Below are positions 56,421 to 64,000 of a stretch of 64,000 nucleotides of DNA, one piece after another (within the stretch, counting starts at the first letter, position 1; each line of letters starts with the position of its first letter). The DNA comes from Bacteroidota bacterium (lineage in GTDB: Bacteria > Bacteroidota > Bacteroidia > Bacteroidales > NBLH01): positions 22,939 through 86,938 of the forward strand of contig JANYKN010000081.1 in the NCBI GenBank assembly GCA_025361565.1, written 5' to 3'. Made by a program: the position numbers and the translations under genes. A model generated the notes under the pieces. The model was not told the DNA's origin. It worked only from the letters and a program-made list of their open reading frames with translations, and did not search any database.

Positions 56421-59400
56421 TCACCTCTTCCTATAAATCCACCAATACACCAATGGCAAAAAATATAAGCTTACCAGAGTGCCCACCAGCATTCCACCAA
56501 TCAATGCATATGAAAAAGGCTTTTGTAATTCACTCCCCAAATCGGAACTGAACAAAAGTGGAACCATTGCCAAAATACTTGTAAGACCTGTCATTAATAT
56601 TGCCCTCAACCTTCTATGTCCGCCTTCTTTTATCGCATCCAATAATGGATATCCCTCACTTCGTAGCTGGTTTATCACATCCAATTTCAAAATGGAGTCG
56701 TTAATAATAATCCCACTCATAATTACTATCCCAATGGCAGACATCAGATTTAGGCTTTCCCCTGCAACATACAAGAAAAGCAATGCGGCAGCAAAATCAA
56801 TCGGCAATTCCATTAAAACCAATAAGGGCTGTACCAAAGATTCAAACTGTGCAGCCAATATAAAATATAGCAATAGCAGGGAAATAATAAGAATCACGCC
56901 CATTTCTTTCAAGAGTATGGCACTTGTAAAAATAGAGCCTGAATAATTAACGTTAAATAATCCAGATTTCTTTACCGTAGTATTTATATCATGGATAAAC
57001 AACTCTTTCTCATTATTATCAGGAGAATAAACCAAGGGAACAAACTCTCCCTCTTTGCCAGCGATAATGGTTTTTAAATCTTCCATTCTATTGCTACCAA
57101 TAAATAGTTTCACAGGTACCAGCTCTTTTTTATCATTAAACACTTCCAAATTATTAATGATCTCTGACAAATATGCTTGCTTGCCTGTTACAACAATAGG
57201 AAGGTATTGCTGAAACGATTTTAAAGTACCTACATAATTTTCTTTAAATGCTGTTTTAAGTTCTTTCAACAAGGCATCATAAGCTACATTATAAAGTAGG
57301 AGCCTTTCCATATCAACAGTTAAAACAATATTGTCCTGCATTGGAATATCATTCCCCGTTCTCAAATGCATTTTCGATTTCAGGTTCCGTTCAAGTTTAG
57401 ATAGTTCTCCGATATCCCATTCCTGACCTTTATTTATCAGTGATATTTCTGCAACCAAAGGAGGCTCGCTGCTTGTAAATAGTCTTTCGAATATCGACAA
57501 TGGTGGCTCAAAATTGATTTTTGCCTCCGGGTAGTTCTTTTGAAAAAAAACCTTTACTGAGTTGTTTATCCATTCTATGTTTTCAGTATTACCTGTTTTT
57601 ATGTATATTTTCGATTCAGAAGCCGACATTTGTTCTTCATAGTTCATTAAAAACTGTTGCTGCCCTATATAACAATTGCTTTGTTCAGTTTTTTGTTTCA
57701 ACAGATCCAATATGCTTGTAATCCGTTTTTTGTTCTCTGCCACATGAACATTTTCATTCCAATCTATTTTAATAATAACTTCTGTTTGTGGAAATTCAGG
57801 CATCTTTTCCTTTTTTATTACTGCAAGTAATAAAAAGCCAATGGGAATGGCAGAAAGATAGAGGAATAAATTCAGTTTTTTACGTCTGAAAGTAAATTCC
57901 AATCCTCGTTTATATACTTTTTCTATATCAATTATTGTTTTTGCCTTTCCACTTATGAAATGGAATATCTTATCTTTTGCTTTTTGAATCTTTCCATGCG
58001 ATAATCTTGTATTTTTATATGCTAAATTATACATTACCGGCATAAGAGTAATTCCTACAATGTACGAAACGCCTAATCCAATTACCACCGACATTGCTTC
58101 ATCATACATCAAAGCACCTGCAATACCGCTTAAAAAAATCATGGGTACAAATACTGCCACATTGGTAAGCAAAGAACTCAACATGGGTATCATTACTTCA
58201 TTTGTCCCTTTTATGCAGGCATTTTCAACAGTTAAGCCGCGTTCTCGGTATTGGCTTATGTTGTCGGTAACCACGATGGAATTGTCGATCATGTTACCCA
58301 CAGCCAAAATCAGGCCTGCCAATGAAATAATATTGACAGAAAGCCCTATAATTTTAAAAAACAACATACAGATTACCATTGAAACCATTAAGGTTGAACC
58401 GATGAGCAAGGGCGACTTAAAATCTTTCAAAAACAAGAAGACAACTATGATGACCAAAAACAAGCCCTGACTTAGGTTTTGTTTCAGGTTCGCGATTGAA
58501 TAATCAAGCAATTGGGTTTGATCCTGCGAAGCTTCGAAGTGGATTCCCTGATAATCTTTCTCAAATGTAGTGACCAAATCGTTGATCTTATCTTTCATAT
58601 CAGCCAATTTGGTATCTGCCTGTTTTATAACAGCCATTGCAATAGCAGGTTTCCCATTGGCAGCATACATTCCATCGCGCTTTTGCGTGCCTATACTTAT
58701 GCTGGCGATTTCTTTCAACTGGATTACCCTTCCTGCAACTTTTAAATAAATATTCTCCACATCGGCACGGGTCCTAAGCACAGAACTAAAGCGAATGTTA
58801 TACTGGTAGTGCCCATCATTAATGGTGAGGCTGCCGGGATTTATATTGTTCTCAGAAATAGCGTTTTCAAGCTGGTTAATAGAAATATTCATTGAACGCA
58901 ATTTCGCTATATCCGGCTCAATGGTAACTTGTGGCTTTACAATACCAGTAATATCAACCATTGCTACTTCCGGCAGTTGTTCAACACGCTTGCGTATTAC
59001 ATTTTCTGCAAAGCCGCTGAGTTCAATAAAACGATCCGATACTTCATCGGAATTATCTGTTTTTAATGAATCCGCATTTTTTAGCGAAAGGTTTAAATAA
59101 AATACCGGGATATCTGTTGCACTTGCTTTGATAACTTTTGGACGTTCCATGTCACGTGGCAGATAATTCATGGCCGCATCAACCTTTTCGTTCACTTCAA
59201 TATAGGAATAATCGATATTGGTTCCATAATCGAAACGCATTTTAATAATTGAAAGGCCATTTCTTGTTTCGCTTTTTATTTCACTCAGATGTGCAACCTG
59301 CATCAGGCTTATCCGCAATGGTTTTACAACCGCATTTTCAAGCTCCCTGGCCGAATTGTTCTTATAACCAACATTTACTGTAATTTCAGGTATTGGGATA

Positions 59401-59510
59401 TCAGGCATTAAAGAGACCGGGATCAAGCGGTAAGCAACAACACCAAGCACAACAAGTGCGATGAATGTCATTATTACAGCAATGGGTCGGTTTATGAGGA
59501 ATTTTATCAT
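56421..59510 (-). CDS. RND efflux transporter, subunit B (AcrB/HAE1 family)
   Basis: A 1029-aa inner-membrane proton antiporter with twelve expected helices: one at the start (VIMTFIALVVLGVVAYRLIP), a large periplasmic loop, a helix bundle with the proton-relay segment AVGNMIDNSIVVTDN, a second loop, and a final bundle (LLLYFILAAQFESLVQPLLV; GIVIMSGIIINDSI). It is 78 nt after the adaptor gene. The window has two RND genes around one adaptor, so they may form a mixed pump as MdtB/MdtC do. Confidence 0.93.
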   Translation of the reverse strand: MIKFLINRPIAVIMTFIALVVLGVVAYRLIPVSLMPDIPIPEITVNVGYKNNSARELENAVVKPLRISLMQVAHLSEIKSETRNGLSIIKMRFDYGTNIDYSYIEVNEKVDAAMNYLPRDMERPKVIKASATDIPVFYLNLSLKNADSLKTDNSDEVSDRFIELSGFAENVIRKRVEQLPEVAMVDITGIVKPQVTIEPDIAKLRSMNISINQLENAISENNINPGSLTINDGHYQYNIRFSSVLRTRADVENIYLKVAGRVIQLKEIASISIGTQKRDGMYAANGKPAIAMAVIKQADTKLADMKDKINDLVTTFEKDYQGIHFEASQDQTQLLDYSIANLKQNLSQGLFLVIIVVFLFLKDFKSPLLIGSTLMVSMVICMLFFKIIGLSVNIISLAGLILAVGNMIDNSIVVTDNISQYRERGLTVENACIKGTNEVMIPMLSSLLTNVAVFVPMIFLSGIAGALMYDEAMSVVIGLGVSYIVGITLMPVMYNLAYKNTRLSHGKIQKAKDKIFHFISGKAKTIIDIEKVYKRGLEFTFRRKKLNLFLYLSAIPIGFLLLAVIKKEKMPEFPQTEVIIKIDWNENVHVAENKKRITSILDLLKQKTEQSNCYIGQQQFLMNYEEQMSASESKIYIKTGNTENIEWINNSVKVFFQKNYPEAKINFEPPLSIFERLFTSSEPPLVAEISLINKGQEWDIGELSKLERNLKSKMHLRTGNDIPMQDNIVLTVDMERLLLYNVAYDALLKELKTAFKENYVGTLKSFQQYLPIVVTGKQAYLSEIINNLEVFNDKKELVPVKLFIGSNRMEDLKTIIAGKEGEFVPLVYSPDNNEKELFIHDINTTVKKSGLFNVNYSGSIFTSAILLKEMGVILIISLLLLYFILAAQFESLVQPLLVLMELPIDFAAALLFLYVAGESLNLMSAIGIVIMSGIIINDSILKLDVINQLRSEGYPLLDAIKEGGHRRLRAILMTGLTSILAMVPLLFSSDLGSELQKPFSYALIGGMLVGTLVSLYFLPLVYWWIYRKR

Positions 59511-59515
59511 CTTAA

Positions 59516-59585
59516 GAAGTTTGAAGTTTGAAGTTTAAAGTTTGGAGTTGAATCGAACTCAAAACTCCAAACCCTAAACTTGATT
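59516..59585. repeat. GAAGTTT-type low-complexity repeat with inverted half
   Basis: Tandem copies of a 7-nt unit close to GAAGTTT on the left face near-complementary copies (ACTCCAAACCCTAAACTT) on the right, giving an imperfect hairpin. It fills the gap between the adaptor and RND-B genes. Such strings are common between genes in Bacteroidota. Confidence 0.6.
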
Positions 59586-59588
59586 TTT

Positions 59589-60653
59589 TTATTCTTTAAC
59601 TAACTTAACCCTACTATCATGCGCCAAATTCAAATTACCCTCAAATATAACTGTATCACCGGATTTAAGTCCTTCGTCAATGGTGTAGGAGCTTGAGTTT
59701 TCAAGTCCAGTTTTAACATAGTTCCATTTTGCCAAACCATTTTGGAGTATAAACACCACTTGCTTTTCACTTCGAAGGACAACTGCTTGCTTGGGAATTA
59801 CCAATTGTTTGGGAACTTTTTCTTCAATAATTACCTTCACGTTCATGCCTTCTGCAAGCAAATTATCTTTGTTGTAGCAGATAGCTTTAACCGAAACCAT
59901 TCCGTTGTTATCAACTACGGGATTAATTTGGGTAATATCACCTTTGACTTCAATATTGTTTAAGGCATAAGGCACAATCCTGACTGATTGTCCTTTGTGC
60001 AATGATGCCAACTCATTTTCAAGTACGGTAAACTCCGCTTCAAATTTGCTGTTGTCTATTATTGTGCAAAATTTCTCGCTCGAAGAAGCCATATTGTTTT
60101 CTTTTAATGCCATATTGGCCACAACACCGCTGAATGGTGCTTTTAGTAATGATTCTTCAAGGTTAAATTGTGCCATTTCCAAATCGGCTATAGCTTTGTC
60201 GTAACCGCTTTTTATGCGCGAAGCTGATAATGTTGCTTTGGGCATTGCCGCAGTATCGGAAATTGAAAAACCCTGACCGATGAGAATATCCTGCAAATCG
60301 AGCTTTGCTCTTTCAAATTGTTCCTTGCTTTGTTTGAGTGTGTTTCTTAAAGTGAAATTATCAAGAAATGCGATAACCTGACCTCTACCTATCGGATCTC
60401 CATTTTTGTAATTCACTTTGGCTATGTTTTCTGATGATCTGAAACGCAAATCGGCTTTTTGAACGGCGGAGAGTTTGCCGTTGCTTATTATTTCTTTGTT
60501 GAAATCGGAATAGGTTAAGGCTTGAACCTTAACTTCGGCCAATTCGTCGTTAATAACGGTGGTGTCATTTTCTGATTCTGTTGAAGTACCTTCTTCTTTA
60601 GCAGCACATCCTACGAAACTAATTACAACTAATAAATAAACAAAAATCTTCAT
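59589..60653 (-). CDS. RND efflux periplasmic adaptor (HlyD/MFP family)
   Basis: 354 aa with the lipobox FVGC (Cys16), thus probably a lipoprotein as AcrA is. Lipoyl-like halves (VNYKNGDPIGRGQVIAFLDN and LKAPFSGVVANMALKENNMA) flank a helical hairpin of about 60 residues, then come the beta-barrel and membrane-proximal domains (VLRSEKQVVFILQNGLAKWN). It should link the RND pumps to the TolC-type protein at 52032. Confidence 0.92.
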   Translation of the reverse strand: MKIFVYLLVVISFVGCAAKEEGTSTESENDTTVINDELAEVKVQALTYSDFNKEIISNGKLSAVQKADLRFRSSENIAKVNYKNGDPIGRGQVIAFLDNFTLRNTLKQSKEQFERAKLDLQDILIGQGFSISDTAAMPKATLSASRIKSGYDKAIADLEMAQFNLEESLLKAPFSGVVANMALKENNMASSSEKFCTIIDNSKFEAEFTVLENELASLHKGQSVRIVPYALNNIEVKGDITQINPVVDNNGMVSVKAICYNKDNLLAEGMNVKVIIEEKVPKQLVIPKQAVVLRSEKQVVFILQNGLAKWNYVKTGLENSSSYTIDEGLKSGDTVIFEGNLNLAHDSRVKLVKE

Positions 60654-60779
60654 TATTATTATTTTAATTTTCTAATTCACTTTTTTTTGATCCAACCTTG
60701 TTATTTAATTGCGTCGGAAATCATTTCTGTAAACCTATCCGATTTCATGCTCCGACGCTAAAAACACTCATTAATCCTT

Positions 60780-60827
60780 ACCCTGGCTTGAAAGCCAGGG
60801 CTATTCATGTTTATCCCTTTCAGGGAT
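60780..60827. repeat. Double-hairpin REP-like element
   Basis: Two close palindromes: CCCTGGCTT-GA-AAGCCAGGG (60780-60799) and TATCCCT-TTC-AGGGATA (60811-60827). Palindrome pairs of this kind, joined by CTATTCATGTT, are frequent between Bacteroidota genes. It lies between RND-A and the adaptor gene and may stabilise or end the RND-A mRNA. Confidence 0.65.
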
Positions 60828-60904
60828 AATGATTTAATTGAATCTGTGAGCAAAATTTATCATTCATCTATCTATTTTATCGGTGCTAATTCGTTACATT
60901 CGTG

Positions 60905-63900
60905 TCATCCGTGTTCCATCTTATCCCGAATCCCCAAAAATATCGGTAAATAAAAAAATATCCCCAACAACGAAAACACCAAACCACCACAAACACCCGA
61001 TGCCATTGAAAACCAAAAAGCTTGCTTTTCGCCGATTAAAAAAGGGACAAAGCCTAGCATGGTAGCCGAAATGGTCAACAAGATAGGTATTATTTTATAT
61101 TGAAATGCTTTTAAATACAAGTGCATTTTGCTTATTTTCCTTGTCTTGTTTTTACGACACAGCACACTATAATCGTTAATAATATAAATTGCGGCGCTCA
61201 CTGTCATTCCACAAAGCAATATAAATGCAGCAAAACCTCCCTGGTCAAAGTTCAAATCGAACAAATAAAAGGTAAGAAAAACGCCAATAAACGAAACTGG
61301 AATAATTAAAATTACAGCCAATGGATATAACAAAGATTCAAAAAGCACCGCACAGATAAAAAAAATCATCCCCACAATAAGCCCCAGTAACCAATATTGA
61401 TTTTTATCCATATTGCCAAACCAGAACATGTGGTCGTTCTCATCTTTTGCCGTGTAACCAAGTGGCAAAATGGGTTGAAAATCATTTACTGTCTTTTTAA
61501 TATACTTGCGTGCAAACTTATCGCTTCCAATATAATCGAACTGCAAACAAATGCTGTATTGCTGGTTTTCTTTGCATACCGATTGTGCAGTTAATTCCTT
61601 TTCGATGGTGCAATATTTGTTAAATCGATAGTTGGCTGTATCATTACCAATTAGAGAACGGTTCAAATTCCAAATATCCATATTTGCTGCCATTGCATCT
61701 TGCATCCTAATGTTTTCATATTTGCCATTATGGTAAATGGTTGCAAAAGCTTGATTGTTTAATGTATGTTCTTTTAAATCCGAAAACAGGTTTTGTGGAT
61801 AAATTCCTGCTAATGCAGCCTTTTCATAATCCATTTTTATAATAAATTCAGTGTTATCCGGTTTAAACCAGGTCATTTCAGGTTGAATATATACTTCATT
61901 TACACGGGCATTTTTCATTAAATTCTCTTTCATCTGCCCTGCAAGTTGTAAAAGGCTTTCGTAATTGTAGCCCAACATCTTTACCGAATACATACCTGCA
62001 TTTTCCCTGCTTTCGTTGCTAAAGCCATCGCCAAATCCATAAACACCCCAATAGGCACCACCCAACTCAATGGCTTTTGATATTGCCAAACCTTTTAATT
62101 GATAAGGAAAGCCGCTATATTGATATTCCTTTTTAAAATAAACACTGATACTAATTTGCCTGGCTTCTATATTGGCCTGAAAATTCTTTATTTCCTTATA
62201 TTGTTTTAGCCAATGTTCCATTCCCTGGGACAAATTATTTGCCTGTTCAATGGTGGAGCCATGTGGCAAAGAAGCAGTGACGTACAATGAAGTTTCTTCA
62301 TTATTGTTGAAATAGGAACCTTCAAATACATTGTTGACAAACAAACGCAATGCCCCTCCAAAAACTTTGTCGGCAACAGGTTTAATATTTGAAGTATACA
62401 TTTCGCTCCCCAATGTATTGTTGTACCAGTTTTGGTACCACTTTTCGCCCTCCCATTTGGCCGGAAGCATAAAAATTGGCAATCCAAATCCCAATATCAA
62501 TAACAAATAAGCAATCCATCTCCTTTTCAGCATTATTCTGTATAATCCCCTATGAAACCTGACAAGTAAAGCTTTTATCCGGTTCTTCCTTTTTCCTGTT
62601 CTTTTTAAATTACTCCCTTTTATATTTCCATTTATATCATTACCTCTATTTATTTCTTTATTTCTAAGTATTTCAATATTTCCATTTATTTCAGGATTTG
62701 TTATCTGTAACATCTTCATCATAGCCGGCACAAAAAACAAAGCGGTAACCAACGATACCGATTGGTTCACAATTACAATCAATGCAAAATCGACAAGGTT
62801 TGCCTTTACTTTTTCATCCAAAAAGAATATAATAATAAGGGTCGAAGCCATGGCCATTGTCCCTGCCAATATTGCCAGCCAAACATTAAGGTTGCCACGG
62901 TTACGTATGTGATCGCCCATGATAATGATATTGTCGGTCATCAAACCAAGTGAAACAGTGATACCTGCCAATGAATACAAATGGATTTCAATTTTGAAAA
63001 AGTAATAAAATATGGATGCAATACTTAGGTTAACTATAAATGTAGAGGCAATAAGCAAAAGGTATTTGGGCTGCCTGTAAATAATAAAAACAAACAGCAA
63101 CAAAAGCCCAAGGGCTATGATAAAGCGCCAACTAATATTGTTGAGTTCACGCTCTACATATTCATTGGCATCGTATCCTAATTCTATGTGGAAATCTCTA
63201 GGGAAGACCTTCTGCATTTCCTTTATTTTTTCCTTTACATTTTCACCAACAGCTAATTGGTTTTGCCCAGGAAGTGAATAGATGTTAATATTAATGGTGT
63301 TTTGCCCGTTTACCCGAAAATAGGACCACGCTTTGGTCTCAATATGTTTTACTTTTGCAATTTCGGAAAGGTAGATAATCCTTCCATTGCTGTTTTTTAT
63401 TGGAATACTCAGTAGGCTTTCCTGTTTTGTTTTATCAGCTCCAATCAGCACAGGCAAAAACAATTTTGTTATTTCATCCTTGCTTTGGGTTAAACCGGAA
63501 ACCCCAATCATGCCCAACCCCAAACCTTCTTTGTTGATAAATTGCGTAATGGCTGTTTGAATATCCGGATTGCTAATTCCTACACTTTCTAATGCCCTAT
63601 TGTCATATTCAATCAACCATTCGTAAGGTTCTGCGCCTGAAACTTCTATTTTACCAACCCCCGGAATAGCCGACAATTGCAGTTTTATTTCATCGTTGGC
63701 ATATTGCATGATTTGTTGGGGAGGGATTGGGGCAGTTATGATATAACTTAGCATGGATTGTTCCCGTACATCATCAGGCCTATCGGCCTGTATGGTGGGA
63801 TAGGATACGCCTTGCGGCAAGCTTTGCCACAACTGCCGCACCAACATGCTAATTTCAAAACGTACATTATCAATATTGACACCTTTGTCAAGCAATAACG

Positions 63901-64000
63901 AAATCCGCCCACTGCCATTGTCAGAACGCGAATTGATATCTTTAATGCCCCCAATTTGTGCAAAAGCCGCTTCGAGCTTTGAGGTAACTTCCTGCTCCAC
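60905..64000 (-). CDS. RND efflux transporter, subunit A (AcrB family), 5' end outside window
   Basis: At least 1031 residues of an AcrB-type pump; the frame is open at the window edge, and the usual 60-80 N-terminal residues with the first helix are missing. Visible parts are the proton-relay segment GLMTDNIIIMGDH, a first bundle (GLLLLFVFIIYRQPKYLLLI), a long polar insertion before the second half (about residues 445-475), and the end bundle (LLCGMTVSAAIYIINDY; GFVPFLIGEKQAFWFSMASG). It is 251 nt upstream of the adaptor gene with a REP-like element in the gap. Its last codons lie in a common intergenic-type sequence (ATCCGTGTTCCATC). Confidence 0.92.
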   Translation of the reverse strand: MEQEVTSKLEAAFAQIGGIKDINSRSDNGSGRISLLLDKGVNIDNVRFEISMLVRQLWQSLPQGVSYPTIQADRPDDVREQSMLSYIITAPIPPQQIMQYANDEIKLQLSAIPGVGKIEVSGAEPYEWLIEYDNRALESVGISNPDIQTAITQFINKEGLGLGMIGVSGLTQSKDEITKLFLPVLIGADKTKQESLLSIPIKNSNGRIIYLSEIAKVKHIETKAWSYFRVNGQNTININIYSLPGQNQLAVGENVKEKIKEMQKVFPRDFHIELGYDANEYVERELNNISWRFIIALGLLLLFVFIIYRQPKYLLLIASTFIVNLSIASIFYYFFKIEIHLYSLAGITVSLGLMTDNIIIMGDHIRNRGNLNVWLAILAGTMAMASTLIIIFFLDEKVKANLVDFALIVIVNQSVSLVTALFFVPAMMKMLQITNPEINGNIEILRNKEINRGNDINGNIKGSNLKRTGKRKNRIKALLVRFHRGLYRIMLKRRWIAYLLLILGFGLPIFMLPAKWEGEKWYQNWYNNTLGSEMYTSNIKPVADKVFGGALRLFVNNVFEGSYFNNNEETSLYVTASLPHGSTIEQANNLSQGMEHWLKQYKEIKNFQANIEARQISISVYFKKEYQYSGFPYQLKGLAISKAIELGGAYWGVYGFGDGFSNESRENAGMYSVKMLGYNYESLLQLAGQMKENLMKNARVNEVYIQPEMTWFKPDNTEFIIKMDYEKAALAGIYPQNLFSDLKEHTLNNQAFATIYHNGKYENIRMQDAMAANMDIWNLNRSLIGNDTANYRFNKYCTIEKELTAQSVCKENQQYSICLQFDYIGSDKFARKYIKKTVNDFQPILPLGYTAKDENDHMFWFGNMDKNQYWLLGLIVGMIFFICAVLFESLLYPLAVILIIPVSFIGVFLTFYLFDLNFDQGGFAAFILLCGMTVSAAIYIINDYSVLCRKNKTRKISKMHLYLKAFQYKIIPILLTISATMLGFVPFLIGEKQAFWFSMASGVCGGLVFSLLGIFFYLPIFLGIRDKMEHG

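Overview
The window is AT-rich chromosomal DNA from a member of the phylum Bacteroidota (Bacteroidales-like; I cannot name the genus). The main grounds are: a short primary sigma factor; a str-S10-spc-alpha ribosomal cluster that runs rpsL-rpsG-fusA-rpsJ with no tuf; a second, degenerate EF-G (EF-G2 type); a PorQ protein of the type IX secretion system; a Porin_10-like outer-membrane protein; and promoters of the Bacteroidota form TTG-N19-TAnnTTTG. Shine-Dalgarno sequences are mostly absent.

Layout. 1-6311 (minus): an array of receiver-first sensor kinases (one split by a frameshift in an A8 tract, one of 1050 aa, one of 528 aa) and a small degenerate receiver. 6692-6887: tRNA-Pro and tRNA-Ser with a clear promoter. 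7388-10604 (plus): rpoD, then an SPFH protein with a GYF_2 tail and a zinc-ribbon membrane protein. 10689-12584 (minus): an outer-membrane barrel. 12906-30512 (minus): 33 translation, transcription and secretion genes from rpsL to rplQ, with a strong promoter upstream and a strong terminator downstream. 31190-33343 (plus): EF-G2. 33394-39466 (minus): PorQ and a DMT permease, a lysine-6-dehydrogenase-like enzyme, an aspartase-family lyase, and an NtrC-type regulator without a DNA-binding domain.

39952-50541 (plus) is the most unusual block. It holds a TPR protein with a caspase-like domain whose catalytic His is Leu, a beta-propeller/SpoIIE phosphatase sensor, a lipoprotein and three exported proteins. 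Three of the last four share what looks like one undescribed module, and one of these adds three tandem leucine-rich-repeat units, each with a Trp-rich cap. All lie on one strand and nearly all carry export signals, so I infer one functional envelope-associated locus.

50596-51953: tRNA-His, a possible gene remnant and a DUF4382-like lipoprotein. 52032-64000 (minus): an RND efflux set (RND-A, adaptor, RND-B) and a TolC-family protein. Between RND-B and TolC sits a cassette of a six-cysteine exported peptide, a propeller-like lipoprotein and a CxxC thioredoxin-like lipoprotein. RND-A runs off the right edge of the window, and the split kinase runs off the left edge.
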